A stretch of 64,000 nucleotides of DNA. Source: Pseudodesulfovibrio sp. JC047. GTDB taxonomy: Bacteria; Desulfobacterota; Desulfovibrionia; Desulfovibrionales; Desulfovibrionaceae. Positions 28,489 to 37,549 of this stretch are shown here, piece after piece (position 1 is the stretch's first letter; every line of letters begins with the position of its first letter). The notes beneath the pieces are model-generated. The model saw nothing but the letters and a program-made list of their open reading frames with translations, was not told the origin of the DNA and made no database searches. The stretch lies in contig NZ_WUEH01000001.1 of the NCBI RefSeq assembly GCF_010468615.1, positions 186,001 through 250,000 on the forward strand, in the 5' to 3' direction. A program made the translations under genes and the position numbers.

Positions 28489-29484
28489 TCAAAATTTTCT
28501 CGGCGTAAACTCCGAGACTTCCTGCAATTGCTCGAACAAATCACGCTCCTTGCCGGACAGCCGTTCCGGGACCTGAATCATGATACGCACGAACTGATCA
28601 CCTTTTTTCGCACCAGACCCAAGGCCTCTGCCCTTGATACGCAATTTTTTCCCGGACCCAATGCCCGGAGGGATCTTCATCTCCACAGCACCGTCCAAAG
28701 TGGGAACACGCACATTCGCTCCCAGCGCAGCCTCCCAGGGAGACAGGGGCAGATCAAGAATAATATCGGTATCGGAGACCTTGAACATGTGATGCTGCAT
28801 CAGCCGAATCTTGAGATACAAGTCCCCTTTTGGACCACCGCCCATACCGGGATTTCCCTGTCCGGCCAGCCGGATTTTCTGACCATCCTTAATCCCTGCC
28901 GGAACAGTGATCTCCAATGTTTTGGTGGTCATGCGAGGGATGCCTTCCGGACCGGACGTCTGTTCCTGAACCGTGATGGACTTCTTGCCACCCCGATACG
29001 CCTCTTCCAGCGTCATCTCATATGAAGCCTCGGAATCAGACCCGCGCCGAGGACGCTGCTGATAGCCCCCGCCACCAAAACCGCCCTGATGGAATCCGCC
29101 CTGACGAAAACCACCCTGATGGAAACCGCCACCACCCGGGGCACCGCCGCCACCGAAAATAGTTTCAAAGAAATCGGAAAAGCCAGCACCGCCGCCACCA
29201 AAGCCACCACCGCCATACTGCATATTCTCGTATCCCGGCGGCGGCTGAAAATTCTGACCATGTTCCCAATCAGAACCGAACTGATCGTACAATTTGCGCT
29301 TTTTTTCGTCCTTGAGGACTTCATACGCTTCATTGATTTCCTTGAATTTCGTTTCAGCCCCACTGTCATTCGGATTCAAGTCAGGATGATATTTGCGGGC
29401 CAATTTCTTGAACCCTTTACTGATCTCATCCCTTGAGGCGGAGCGGGAAACTCCAAGAAGTTTATAATAATCTTTATATTCCAT
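28489..29484 (-). CDS. cbpA: CbpA-type DnaJ co-chaperone
   Basis: 331 residues. J-domain at 1-70 with the HPD motif (KYHPDLNP). A long glycine/phenylalanine-rich linker (about 95-145) contains three imperfect GGFHQ/RQ units. Two beta-sandwich substrate domains follow (about 150-320). There is no zinc finger (no CxxCxGxG repeats), which marks it as CbpA rather than DnaJ. It heads the operon with cbpM and clpB; no second DnaJ is in the window. Confidence 0.93.
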   Translation of the reverse strand: MEYKDYYKLLGVSRSASRDEISKGFKKLARKYHPDLNPNDSGAETKFKEINEAYEVLKDEKKRKLYDQFGSDWEHGQNFQPPPGYENMQYGGGGFGGGGAGFSDFFETIFGGGGAPGGGGFHQGGFRQGGFHQGGFGGGGYQQRPRRGSDSEASYEMTLEEAYRGGKKSITVQEQTSGPEGIPRMTTKTLEITVPAGIKDGQKIRLAGQGNPGMGGGPKGDLYLKIRLMQHHMFKVSDTDIILDLPLSPWEAALGANVRVPTLDGAVEMKIPPGIGSGKKLRIKGRGLGSGAKKGDQFVRIMIQVPERLSGKERDLFEQLQEVSEFTPRKF

Positions 29485-29530
29485 TCGAATCGTATTCCTT
29501 TCCTAAAACCAAATTTTCACACGCAATTCT

Positions 29531-29558
29531 AAAATAATATGCGTCTCCGATCTGTCAA
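29531..29558 (-). promoter_or_regulatory. Sigma-70-like promoter for cbpA-cbpM-clpB
   Basis: On the minus strand TTGACA (plus 29553-29558), a 16-base spacer and TATTTT (plus 29531-29536), about 50 bases before the cbpA start. A typical sigma-32 -10 (CCCCAT) is absent. Confidence 0.42.
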
Positions 29559-29583
29559 GACGCAAATCCAACTTTCTCGAACT

Positions 29584-29604
29584 TTTTCCACAGACTTATC
29601 CACA
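29584..29604. promoter_or_regulatory. Two DnaA-box-like sites upstream of cbpA
   Basis: TTATCCACA at 29596-29604 matches the consensus DnaA box exactly. TTTTCCACA at 29584-29592 differs by one base. They are in the same orientation, three bases apart, in the 219-base gap between the rhomboid gene and cbpA, and just upstream of the predicted cbpA promoter. Confidence 0.5.
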
Positions 29605-29703
29605 GATATTCTTGAGAAGAACATCAAAGAGACCAACTCACTGGCGTCCTTTCGCCCATGCAGCCTTTCACTCACGCCTGACCAGATCATCCGGTCCCAT
29701 TGA

Positions 29704-30444
29704 CTATATAAAGGTGTCCGGTCTTTCCGGGTCGTAATTCCGAGTATTCCGATTATAACAATACGTACAACTTCCAGGCCGTTTAAACCAGCGAATCAGC
29801 AAGGCTCCGGCGATAAAACCGCCTACATGCGCCCACCACGCCACACCATGCGCCCCCTGTTGAACGGAAGAAGAAAGCCCGGACGCCAACTGGGAAAGAA
29901 ACCAGATGCCAAGAAAAACAAAGGATGGCACCTGAAAAAAGAGTGGTATGATAATAATGGGCACCAGGACGGTGACGCGCCCATGTGGATACAAGGCAAC
30001 ATACGCCCCCATCACACCGGCCACGGCCCCGGATGCCCCCACAATGGGAATCACCGATTCCGACTCGAACATCATGTGCAACACCACTGCGGCCAAACCG
30101 CAAAGCAGATAAAAAACTACAAACCGACCATGGCCGGTCACATCTTCGATGTTGTCACCAAACAGCCACAGCATCCACATGTTCATGATGACGTGCAGCC
30201 AGCCGCCATGCAAAAACATGTAGGCAATAAACGGCCATCCAAAAGACTCGGGGTATCCGGCCCAGGCCGCCCAGTCCGGGGCAAAGAACCGGGCCGGAAC
30301 CACTCCAGCCACATGATAGAGCAGCGCAAGGTCTCCGGGATTCAAGGTCAACGTATAAAAAAAGATCACCGCATTGATGACAATGAGCAGGCCCACCCCA
30401 TACGGGGTCGAGACTCGCGGCACATTGTCACGAATGGGAATCAT
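29704..30444 (-). CDS. Rhomboid-family intramembrane serine protease
   Basis: 246 residues with about six membrane segments. Catalytic serine in GASGAVAGVMG near residue 138 and histidine in WWAHVGGF near 207. The conserved loop histidine/asparagine pair HGGWLHVIMNMW lies near 80. The C-terminal tail after the last helix carries a small CTYCYN cysteine pair, an addition of unknown purpose. Its start overlaps the stop of the RluD-CoaE fusion by four bases, so the two are co-translated. Substrate unknown. Confidence 0.92.
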   Translation of the reverse strand: MIPIRDNVPRVSTPYGVGLLIVINAVIFFYTLTLNPGDLALLYHVAGVVPARFFAPDWAAWAGYPESFGWPFIAYMFLHGGWLHVIMNMWMLWLFGDNIEDVTGHGRFVVFYLLCGLAAVVLHMMFESESVIPIVGASGAVAGVMGAYVALYPHGRVTVLVPIIIIPLFFQVPSFVFLGIWFLSQLASGLSSSVQQGAHGVAWWAHVGGFIAGALLIRWFKRPGSCTYCYNRNTRNYDPERPDTFI

Positions 30445-32117
30445 GCATCGATCTCCTCAATCTGAAATTTCTCGGCCAAATCCGGCCAGATAGCGTCCAT
30501 CCACACTGCCACGTCCTCATCACGCGCCCGGGCTGTGTCCTGAACAACCGATTGCAACCGATCAGCTTCGGCGGCAAGGTCTGCCAGTCCGCCGTCATTG
30601 CGCAACACCACTTCGCAGGCAGCAAGTTTTTCCTTTTCCGGCCATTGCCAGGCATCGAATAGAGCCATGGTGTCAACAGACAAATGCCGCTTGCGCCGCA
30701 ATTCGCCGGTCCGTTTTTCCTGCGGACAGGACACCCCAACCACCATATCAATCCGATTATCTTTATGCCAGCCCGATTCGAGCAAAAGCGGAATCTCGGC
30801 ATACGCGGCCACAGCGTCACGATTCGCAACAAAGAATTCGTCGCACGCATGACGAACCATGGGATGAATCATATCCATAATTTCGCGACGGGTTGTTTCC
30901 GATGTCTGCATGGCCTGAAACAAGGCAGGTTTGTCCACACTTCCGTCTTCATGAGAATACAGACCGCCAAACCGCTGCCGAATCATTGACGCGCCGTCGC
31001 CGTCAGGGCCATACAACGCGGCCACACAGGCATCCGCACTGAAACAGGGAAGCTGGCGTTCCCGCAAGACCTTCAACACCGTGGATTTGCCACAACCGGG
31101 CATTCCCACGATTCCCACTCGCACGCATTCTCGCCGCAGTCCGGCCAGCAGATTTTGAAAATCTTCTGGCGGAGCCTGCCAACGCACCAACTTCTCGCCG
31201 GTCACAGGATGGGTCACGGACAAGAAAAATGCGTGAAGCATCTGTCGTGGAGCCAATGTCGCCAAAGAATCGGTTCGTCTCGACCACTCGGCATTCTCAC
31301 GCGAACCATAGACCCCATCCCCTACGAGCGGATGTCCGATATGAGCCATGTGAACCCGAATCTGATGCGTCCGCCCCGTATGGATACGGACAGCGACCAG
31401 CGATGCCAGCCCACGCGGTCCGGTCCAGAGGACACGGTATTCACTCCGAGCCTCGCGACCGCCCTTGTCAACAACCGCCATCCGCGTTTTCTGGCTGGGA
31501 TGCCGTCCCATGGGCGCATCAATATGGCCGTGGGATTGTGGCGGACACCCGTGAACAATGGCGAGGTACACCTTGTGAACCTTGCGATCAGCAAAATCAG
31601 CCGCCAGCTTCAACCGAGCGGCCTCGGTCCGGGCAACGGCCATGATACCGGACGTGTCCTTATCCAACCGATGGACGATACCAGGCCGTTGCTCATCCAT
31701 GCCCGAGACGTGACCCGCAATATCCGGCCACTGATGCAGCAAATAATTGACGAATGTCGGTCCGGGTTCGGCAGGGGCCGGATGCGTGGTCACACCAGCA
31801 CGTTTTTCAACCACCAGCATATGCTCGTCTTCAAACAGCACGGGGATATGCCCGGTGACCGGCTTGGGTGCTGTCTCGCCGATGGACAACGCTTCTGCCC
31901 CGATAGCAACCCGCTCGCCGCCCAAAAGTTTATACTTGCCTTTGCGCACATCCTGTCCATCGACCACGGCCATACCGGATTCAATCCAGGATTTGACCCG
32001 ACCACGTGAAACCCCTTCGTCAGCCAGCTCGCGCCCCCAGAATTTATCCAGACGCATTCCCCTGTCCGAAAAGTCCACAGTCCTTTGCCACATGTTCATT
32101 TTTTTCTTTTGATCCAT
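30441..32117 (-). CDS. RluD-like pseudouridine synthase fused to dephospho-CoA kinase
   Basis: 558 residues in one uninterrupted frame. Residues about 18-70 form an S4-type RNA-binding domain. About 90-320 is a RluA/RluD-type pseudouridine synthase with the catalytic HRLDKDTSG (Asp near 152) and RTHQIRVH. Residues about 331-530 are a CoaE kinase, with P-loop GMPGCGKS at 338-345, a SADACV segment in place of the usual DAD, and the HPxVR-like IHPMVR. CoaE phosphorylates dephospho-CoA, the last step of CoA synthesis; RluD modifies 23S rRNA. The two enzymes have no known metabolic link. In-frame ATGs at residues 7 and 9 are alternative starts. It lies upstream of and overlaps the rhomboid gene. 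Confidence 0.9.
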   Translation of the reverse strand: MDQKKKMNMWQRTVDFSDRGMRLDKFWGRELADEGVSRGRVKSWIESGMAVVDGQDVRKGKYKLLGGERVAIGAEALSIGETAPKPVTGHIPVLFEDEHMLVVEKRAGVTTHPAPAEPGPTFVNYLLHQWPDIAGHVSGMDEQRPGIVHRLDKDTSGIMAVARTEAARLKLAADFADRKVHKVYLAIVHGCPPQSHGHIDAPMGRHPSQKTRMAVVDKGGREARSEYRVLWTGPRGLASLVAVRIHTGRTHQIRVHMAHIGHPLVGDGVYGSRENAEWSRRTDSLATLAPRQMLHAFFLSVTHPVTGEKLVRWQAPPEDFQNLLAGLRRECVRVGIVGMPGCGKSTVLKVLRERQLPCFSADACVAALYGPDGDGASMIRQRFGGLYSHEDGSVDKPALFQAMQTSETTRREIMDMIHPMVRHACDEFFVANRDAVAAYAEIPLLLESGWHKDNRIDMVVGVSCPQEKRTGELRRKRHLSVDTMALFDAWQWPEKEKLAACEVVLRNDGGLADLAAEADRLQSVVQDTARARDEDVAVWMDAIWPDLAEKFQIEEIDA

Positions 32118-32195
32118 AATACACGATATACCGGGAATTATTGGAAAGTAAAATTCAAATGTATTTTATGCATTGTCCGAACATCAAATTGGGTC

Positions 32196-32224
32196 TTGAC
32201 CCTTCGCTTTCAGAAGATTATGAA
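32196..32224 (+). promoter_or_regulatory. Sigma-70-like promoter for upp
   Basis: TTGACC at 32196-32201, a 17-base spacer and TATGAA at 32219-32224, in the AT-rich gap between the divergent coaE fusion and upp. It would leave a leader of about 65 bases. Confidence 0.5.
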
Positions 32225-32294
32225 AGGGAAATTTTGTGCTATTGCAACTTTCAATAAAAATATTTCATATAACACCAGCACACGAGGAGGGCCA

Positions 32295-32921
32295 ATGGCC
32301 TTACATCTGGTAGATCACCCACTTGTCCAACATAAAGTCGGCCTGCTCCGATCCCATGACATTTCCACCAGCCACTTCAGAATGCTTTCAAACGAGATTA
32401 CCCGTTTGTTGACCTATGAGGCAACCAAAGACTTCGAGACCGAAAAACGAACCATCAAGGGATGGGCCGGTGACGTTGAAGTGGATTGCATCAAAGGCAA
32501 AATGGTCACGGTCGTTCCCATTCTGCGCGCTGGATTCGGCATGATGGACGGTGTTTTCGACATGATTCCCGGTGCCAAGGCATCCGTCGTCGGTTTCTAC
32601 CGTGACGAAGAAAGCCTTGAGCCAGTACAATACTACGTCAAGCTCGCCAACAAGATCGAACAGCGCACCGCGTTGATCCTCGATCCCATGCTGGCAACTG
32701 GTGGCACACTGGATGCAACCATTCGTCTGCTCAAGGACGCTGGATGTACATCCATTCGCGGCCTGTTCCTGTGCGCGGCACCGGAAGGGGTTGACCGAAT
32801 TCTCAAGGCGCATCCAGAGGTAGAGATTTATACAGCCGCCCTTGATGAGCGGCTCAACGACATCGGATACATCATCCCCGGTCTCGGAGACGCGGGAGAC
32901 AAGATATTCGGTACCAAGTAG
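32295..32921 (+). CDS. upp: Uracil phosphoribosyltransferase
   Basis: Salvages uracil to UMP with PRPP. 208 residues from the ATG at 32295, which follows GAGGAGG and gives the family start [15 protein letters not shown]; the open frame extends further upstream without homology-like sequence. PRPP-binding DPMLATGGT lies near residue 132, and a C-terminal uracil-binding [10 protein letters not shown] segment is present. Together with uraA it forms a uracil uptake and salvage pair. Confidence 0.97.
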   Translation: MALHLVDHPLVQHKVGLLRSHDISTSHFRMLSNEITRLLTYEATKDFETEKRTIKGWAGDVEVDCIKGKMVTVVPILRAGFGMMDGVFDMIPGAKASVVGFYRDEESLEPVQYYVKLANKIEQRTALILDPMLATGGTLDATIRLLKDAGCTSIRGLFLCAAPEGVDRILKAHPEVEIYTAALDERLNDIGYIIPGLGDAGDKIFGTK

Positions 32922-32928
32922 GTATGAA

Positions 32929-32955
32929 GACACGCTTCACAGCGTGTCTTTTTTT
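32929..32955 (+). terminator. Terminator/attenuator between upp and uraA
   Basis: GACACGCT (32929-32936) pairs with AGCGTGTC (32941-32948) and is followed by seven T. It is a textbook intrinsic terminator shape, so uraA may be expressed by read-through or from its own promoter. Confidence 0.8.
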
Positions 32956-33056
32956 GGTGTTTTTCCGGGGGACAACATTCAATGGCACACCATGCATCTT
33001 TTCTGTCCACACACGAAAGGATCATGGCAACGCCCGAGAGGAGGAGTAAGTAAATT

Positions 33057-34409
33057 ATGAGTGAATTTCATTCAACAGAGTACAATTTCAGACCAAAAGA
33101 CGCGCTACTTGGCGCGCAGATGTTGTTTGTCGCGTTCGGCGCGCTCGTGCTGGTCCCGATCCTGACCGGCATCGATTCCAATGTTGCCCTGTTCACCGCA
33201 GGCATAGGCACATTGATTTTTCAAATTATCACCAAGGGCAAAGTCCCGGTCTTCCTGGCATCCAGTTTTGCCTTTCTCCCGCCCCTGTTCGCGGCCCAGC
33301 AAGGACAATTTTCTTACTCCGGCATCATGTGCGGTCTGGTTGCAGCCGGCTTCCTGTACATTATCATCAGCTTGCTGATCCGTTTCTTCGGCTCCGACTT
33401 CCTTCACAAGCTCTTGCCCCCCATTGTTACCGGTCCTGTTATCATGCTGATCGGCCTGATTTTGGCCCCCACAGCCGTCAACATGTCTCTGGGACACAAC
33501 GGCATGGTCTGGATCGAAGCGAAAAATCCGTCCATGATCATCGCCGGAGTCGCTCTTCTCACCACGGTTCTGACCTCGCTGCTCGGCAAGGGCTGGTTCA
33601 AACTCATCCCCATTCTGTGCGGCATCACCGCTGGATACGCCTGCGCCCTTATCATGGACGCGACCGGCATCACGGCTTCCATGCAGCAAACATTTATGGC
33701 CTCGGCCGTTGACGGAAAAATCGCTGGCATGGGCATCGCTCCATGGATGGACGATACTTTCATCAGCTTCGCCACCGTCAAGGATGCACCATGGTTTGCA
33801 CTCCCGAACTTCAGTATGCCCACCTGGGATCTGGATGCGATCCTCTTTGTCGTCCCCATCGCCATTGCTCCGGCCATTGAACATTTCGGTGACGTTCTGG
33901 CCATTGGTTCCATCTCCGGCAAAGACTATGTTGAAGATCCCGGCATCCAGAATACCATGCTCGGTGACGGCGTCGCCACCTCAGTCGCCTGTATGCTCGG
34001 TGGCCCGCCGAATACCACCTACTCCGAAGTATCCGGTGCCGTCGCACTGACCCGCGCCTTTAACCCGGCTATCATGACCTGGGCCGCAATCACCGCCATC
34101 CTGCTCGCCTTTGTCGGCAAACTCGGCGGCCTGCTCGGCACCATTCCCATGCCGGTCATGGGCGGCATCATGCTGTTGCTCTTCGGTGCCATCACGGTCA
34201 TCGGTCTGTCCACACTCGTCCGATCTCAACTCGACCTCATGCAGTCCAGAAACATGATTATCGTGTCCATCATCATGGTCTTCGGTCTGGGTGGCATGGT
34301 CCTGAATATCGGTATTACCGACTTGAAAGGCATCGGCCTCGGCGCCATTGCCGGTGTGATCCTGAATCTGGTCCTGCCCGGCAAGGCCGAAGCGGAAAAA
34401 ACCATTTAA
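33057..34409 (+). CDS. uraA: Uracil permease of the NCS2 family
   Basis: 450 residues, hydrophobic throughout, about 14 membrane segments. The FAFLPPLFA region near residue 72, the AIEHFGDVLAIG segment near 277 (with the conserved glutamate and histidine) and GGPPNTTYSEVSGA near 319 are signatures of proton-coupled uracil/xanthine transporters. GGAGGAG precedes the ATG. Position next to upp favours uracil as substrate. Confidence 0.94.
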   Translation: MSEFHSTEYNFRPKDALLGAQMLFVAFGALVLVPILTGIDSNVALFTAGIGTLIFQIITKGKVPVFLASSFAFLPPLFAAQQGQFSYSGIMCGLVAAGFLYIIISLLIRFFGSDFLHKLLPPIVTGPVIMLIGLILAPTAVNMSLGHNGMVWIEAKNPSMIIAGVALLTTVLTSLLGKGWFKLIPILCGITAGYACALIMDATGITASMQQTFMASAVDGKIAGMGIAPWMDDTFISFATVKDAPWFALPNFSMPTWDLDAILFVVPIAIAPAIEHFGDVLAIGSISGKDYVEDPGIQNTMLGDGVATSVACMLGGPPNTTYSEVSGAVALTRAFNPAIMTWAAITAILLAFVGKLGGLLGTIPMPVMGGIMLLLFGAITVIGLSTLVRSQLDLMQSRNMIIVSIIMVFGLGGMVLNIGITDLKGIGLGAIAGVILNLVLPGKAEAEKTI

Positions 34410-34427
34410 TCACACTCGTTCACAACC

Positions 34428-34465
34428 AAAGCCCCTGCCGCGTGTTCCGACAGGGGCTTTGTCAT
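34428..34465 (+). terminator. Intrinsic terminator after uraA
   Basis: AAAGCCCCTG (34428-34437) pairs with CAGGGGCTTT (34451-34460), ten pairs, followed by a T-rich tract. Confidence 0.82.
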
Positions 34466-34538
34466 TTTCTCCCACCCCGTTTTTCCATGGACCGGGCACC
34501 GGCAAGCCGCTATAGTACTTGGCTCAAAGGAGCACTGA

Positions 34539-35294
34539 ATGCGCGAAACAGTCACTGGACTCATTCTCACATATAATGGCGAACGCCTGCTTGAAAAATG
34601 TCTCAAATCCCTTGATTTCTGCGACGAAATTCTTGTCGTGGATTCAAATTCATCGGATACAACCCGCGATATAGCCGAAGCCTGTGGCGCACGGATCATC
34701 GTGAACCCATGGCCTGGCCCGGTCGCCCAATTCAAACTGGCCTTACGTGAAATCACCACAACATGGGTCGTTTCACTGGATCAGGATGAATACCTGACCG
34801 ATGAGTTACGAGAAAATATCATCACCAAACTCTCCAAAAAGGAACACATCGCAGGCTACTACACCCCCCGGAGTTCATTCTATTTCAACCGATTCATGAA
34901 GCACTCCGGCTGGTATCCGGACTATCTTTTCCGAGTTTTCCGCATGGGCCAGATGGAGGTCACCGCCTCGGGCGCCCACTACCACTTCAACCCACGAGGA
35001 GAAACGGCAAAACTGCGTGGGGACATCCTGCACTACCCCTACGAATCCTTTCAGCAACATATGGAAAAAATCAATTACTATGCGGAAGAAGGTGCCATTG
35101 CCCTCCGGGAAAAGGGCAAACGAGGGGGCATGACCAAAGCCCTGAGCCACGCCACCATGCGATTCATCAAACTCTATATTCTCAAGCTCGGATTTCTCGA
35201 CGGAACAGCCGGATTCTGCAACGCTCTGGCCGGATATTACTACACTTTTCAGAAATATATCCGTATCGAAGAAAAAGGGAAATGGGGGAATTAA
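34539..35294 (+). CDS. Family 2 glycosyltransferase (lipopolysaccharide-core-type)
   Basis: 251 residues, GT-A fold: TGLILTYNGERLLEKCL at the start, VVDSNSSD as the first nucleotide-binding aspartate, and SLDQDEYL as the metal-binding acidic motif near residue 87. Later segments WYPDYLFRVFR and HYPYESFQQHMEKINYYAE resemble WaaE/KdtX-like core glucosyltransferases. AGGAG lies upstream. It is probably cytoplasmic and membrane-associated. Acceptor not determinable. Confidence 0.85.
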   Translation: MRETVTGLILTYNGERLLEKCLKSLDFCDEILVVDSNSSDTTRDIAEACGARIIVNPWPGPVAQFKLALREITTTWVVSLDQDEYLTDELRENIITKLSKKEHIAGYYTPRSSFYFNRFMKHSGWYPDYLFRVFRMGQMEVTASGAHYHFNPRGETAKLRGDILHYPYESFQQHMEKINYYAEEGAIALREKGKRGGMTKALSHATMRFIKLYILKLGFLDGTAGFCNALAGYYYTFQKYIRIEEKGKWGN

Positions 35295-35320
35295 CCCATT
35301 CCTTACGCTTTTATGAAAAA

Positions 35321-35361
35321 GAGCGTTTCTCACACCCCGAGTTTGTGGTATTGAAACGCTC
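35321..35361. repeat. Inverted repeat between the glycosyltransferase and mscS genes
   Basis: GAGCGTTTC (35321-35329) is inverted at 35353-35361, with an inner CACA/TGTG pairing. It could end the glycosyltransferase transcript, but no T-run follows. Confidence 0.45.
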
Positions 35362-35392
35362 AAGAATATGACTTTTTTCCTTGGAGGAAACA

Positions 35393-36229
35393 ATGGAAGG
35401 AATCAATCTTCAGGCACTTATCGATACCGGCATGTATTATCTGACCACCTACGGTGCCAGAATCATCGTCGCGCTGGTCGTTTTTCTGATCGGACGCATG
35501 ATTGCCAAGACCATTGCGAATTTCACCCGAAAAATCATCATGAAAGCCCATGTCGATGAAACACTCGGCATGTTTTTACGCAACATCATCTATTATGTCC
35601 TCCTCGCCGCCGTGGTCATCGCCGCCCTTGGTCAGGCCGGAATCAACGTCACGTCCTTCCTGGCTGTTCTCGGTGCCGCAGGCTTGGCCGTCGGCCTTGC
35701 ACTCAAGGACTCCCTGTCCAATTTCGCGGCCGGTGTCATCATCATTCTGCTCAAATTCTTCAAACAAGGTGACTATGTCACGGTTGGCGGAGAATCCGGT
35801 GTGGTGACAGCCGTCAACATCTTCAACACGGTTCTGACAACCCCGGACAACAAGGTCATCACCGTACCAAACTCAGCCGTCCTCGGCGGCACTATTACCA
35901 ATGTCACGGCCAATCCCACCCGACGCGTGGATATGATTTTCGGCATTGGATATTCAGATGACGTGCTCAAGGCAAAGACCATCCTGAAACGCATTCTTGA
36001 CGAAGACCCGCGCGTCCTCGACGATCCAGCCCCACAAGTGGAAGTATCGGAACTCGCAGACTCGTCAGTCAACTTCGTGGTCCGTCCATGGTGCAAGACA
36101 GCCGACTATTGGGGTGTCTACTTTGGCGTCACGGAAAAGGTCAAATTGATTTTCGATCAGGAAGGCATTTCCATTCCCTTCCCGCAACAGGATGTGTATC
36201 TGCACCCCGTTGATAGCGCGGAGCAATAA
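35393..36229 (+). CDS. mscS: Small-conductance mechanosensitive channel MscS
   Basis: 278 residues. Three membrane segments in the first 120 residues; TM3 contains the glycine/alanine-rich GAAGLAVGLALKDSLSNFAAGV that lines the MscS pore. The cytoplasmic vestibule follows with GDYVTVGGESGVV. It releases solutes on hypo-osmotic shock. The ATG at 35393 after GGAGGA is preferred; a TTG four codons upstream overlaps that ribosome-binding site. Confidence 0.94.
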   Translation: MEGINLQALIDTGMYYLTTYGARIIVALVVFLIGRMIAKTIANFTRKIIMKAHVDETLGMFLRNIIYYVLLAAVVIAALGQAGINVTSFLAVLGAAGLAVGLALKDSLSNFAAGVIIILLKFFKQGDYVTVGGESGVVTAVNIFNTVLTTPDNKVITVPNSAVLGGTITNVTANPTRRVDMIFGIGYSDDVLKAKTILKRILDEDPRVLDDPAPQVEVSELADSSVNFVVRPWCKTADYWGVYFGVTEKVKLIFDQEGISIPFPQQDVYLHPVDSAEQ

Positions 36230-36312
36230 ACGTCCATTGTTTACGAGAACGAAAAACCTGATGAAAAAAAAGGACTCGGCACAGTGTGTCCACAGTTCAA
36301 GCAGGAATGGAA

Positions 36313-36397
36313 GCCGCCTGCGGCGGTTTAGCAGGTGATTTCGCCTCCGGCAGCCAAAGGGGATCTCCCTTTGGAAACCCACTGTCGCCTTTGGCGA
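36313..36397. repeat. Cluster of short palindromes in the mscS-hisA gap
   Basis: Three hairpins in a row: CCGCC/GGCGG (36314-36326), CCAAAGGG/CCCTTTGG (36354-36374, loop GATCT) and TCGCC/GGCGA (36385-36397). They resemble short intergenic palindromic elements of Desulfovibrio-type genomes, but copy number cannot be judged from one window. The rest of the 312-base gap (36230-36541) contains no gene-like ORF; it ends with the terminator at 36458-36491. Confidence 0.5.
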
Positions 36398-36457
36398 AGG
36401 GACCAATCTTTCAAAAAAAACATGACCTCAACGCCCCGACTTTTCTCTGATCACAAG

Positions 36458-36491
36458 AAAAGTCCCGCCACTCTCCTGTGACGGGACTTTT
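36458..36491. terminator. Bidirectional terminator between mscS and hisA
   Basis: AAAAGTCCCG (36458-36467) pairs with CGGGACTTTT (36482-36491), with inner CAC/GTG pairing. A-run and T-run flank it, suiting both convergent genes. Confidence 0.82.
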
Positions 36492-36541
36492 TGTCTATCA
36501 ATACCGTACCGCACTGCCATAAAGACAGTACGAACACGCTT

Positions 36542-37270
36542 CTACTGTTCGTCGATCCAGGCGTTCGCTTCTTTTACATCCAGTGTGCCGACGTAGATGG
36601 CCCGGCCCGAGATGGCTCCCTCCAGCCCTTTCTTGCACAGTGGATGCAAATTCTTGATGTCGTCCAGTGTATGCACGCCTCCGGCTGCGATAACCGGCAC
36701 AGAGGTCTTGGAACACAATGCGGTCAATCCCTTGAGATTGACCCCAGTCTGCATCCCATCGCGGGAAATATCCGTGTACACGATGAAACAAATTCCATCA
36801 GCTTCGAGCCGAGGCAACACGTCATCCATGGTCAACCCCGCGTCCTCGACCCATCCCTTGGTCTTGAGCTGGCCATCAACCGCATCAAGGGACACCCCGA
36901 TCCGGCCAGGCAATGCCGCGCACAGATCGGAAAAGAGCGCGGGATCTTCAAGGGCCATGGTCCCGATAATCAACCGATGTACTCCAGCCTCAATGTACTT
37001 TCTGGCGGTTTCAATATCACGAATACCCCCACCAAGCTGAACAGGGATATCGATGGCCGAACAAATCGACCGAATGAGTTCGAAATTTTTAGGGATGCCG
37101 GAAAACGCTCCATCCAGGTCAACAACGTGGAGGAAACGGGCACCAAGATCGGCCCAGTACCGGGCCTGTGCTACCGGGTCAGACCCGAAGACAGTGACTT
37201 CATCCTCCTTGCCCTGCGCAAGGCGGACACATTCACCATTTTTGATATCGACTGCGGGAAAAAGAATCAT
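36542..37270 (-). CDS. hisA: ProFAR isomerase HisA
   Basis: Histidine biosynthesis, Amadori isomerisation of ProFAR to PRFAR. 242 residues, TIM barrel beginning [16 protein letters not shown], with catalytic aspartates in PAVDIK (near 8) and YTDISRDG (near 130-135), and phosphate-binding VQLGGGIR and AAGGVHT. It has its own predicted promoter at 37395-37424 and is separated from hisB by a lipoprotein gene. Confidence 0.96.
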   Translation of the reverse strand: MILFPAVDIKNGECVRLAQGKEDEVTVFGSDPVAQARYWADLGARFLHVVDLDGAFSGIPKNFELIRSICSAIDIPVQLGGGIRDIETARKYIEAGVHRLIIGTMALEDPALFSDLCAALPGRIGVSLDAVDGQLKTKGWVEDAGLTMDDVLPRLEADGICFIVYTDISRDGMQTGVNLKGLTALCSKTSVPVIAAGGVHTLDDIKNLHPLCKKGLEGAISGRAIYVGTLDVKEANAWIDEQ

Positions 37271-37302
37271 ATTCCGAATTCCTTACGTATTAAATCTAAT
37301 TA

Positions 37303-37380
37303 TTACTGACTGTCTTCAAAAGCGTCTTCACCGATCACCAGCCAGACATCTCCAACGAGGTCACGAGAAGCGATTTTCAC
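37303..37380 (-). CDS. Possible 25-residue small ORF upstream of hisA
   Basis: A GTG at 37380 opens a 25-codon frame ending in TAA, with the peptide beginning VKIASRDLVGDVWLVIGED. It lies 32 bases before hisA and only a few bases after the predicted transcription start. There is no good ribosome-binding site. It contains no run of histidine codons, so it is not a classical his leader peptide. Reported as a possibility only. Confidence 0.2.
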   Translation of the reverse strand: MKIASRDLVGDVWLVIGEDAFEDSQ

Positions 37381-37394
37381 AAACGTATCTTCAT

Positions 37395-37424
37395 AGTATC
37401 ATCGTTCGTGTGAAAACCTGTCAA
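37395..37424 (-). promoter_or_regulatory. Sigma-70-like promoter for hisA
   Basis: On the minus strand TTGACA (plus 37419-37424), an 18-base spacer and GATACT (plus 37395-37400). Confidence 0.45.
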
Positions 37425-37462
37425 GTGAAATCAAACGGGCACCAACAATGAGACGCGTATAC

Positions 37463-37498
37463 AAAGGGAGAAGCGGCAAAATTGCAGCTCCTCCCTTT
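37463..37498 (-). terminator. Probable terminator after the hisB-linked lipoprotein gene
   Basis: AAAGGGAG (37463-37470) pairs with CTCCCTTT (37491-37498). A smaller hairpin GCGGA/TCCGC lies nearer the stop codon. The T-tract is short. Confidence 0.5.
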
Positions 37499-37549
37499 CA
37501 ATCAACTTTTCGAAAATTTCAAACGCGGATCATGCTCCGCGCATCACAA

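Noticed and set aside
29584-29604. Chromosomal replication origin
   Set aside because: Only two DnaA-box-like sites and no dnaA, dnaN or AT-rich unwinding region beside them.
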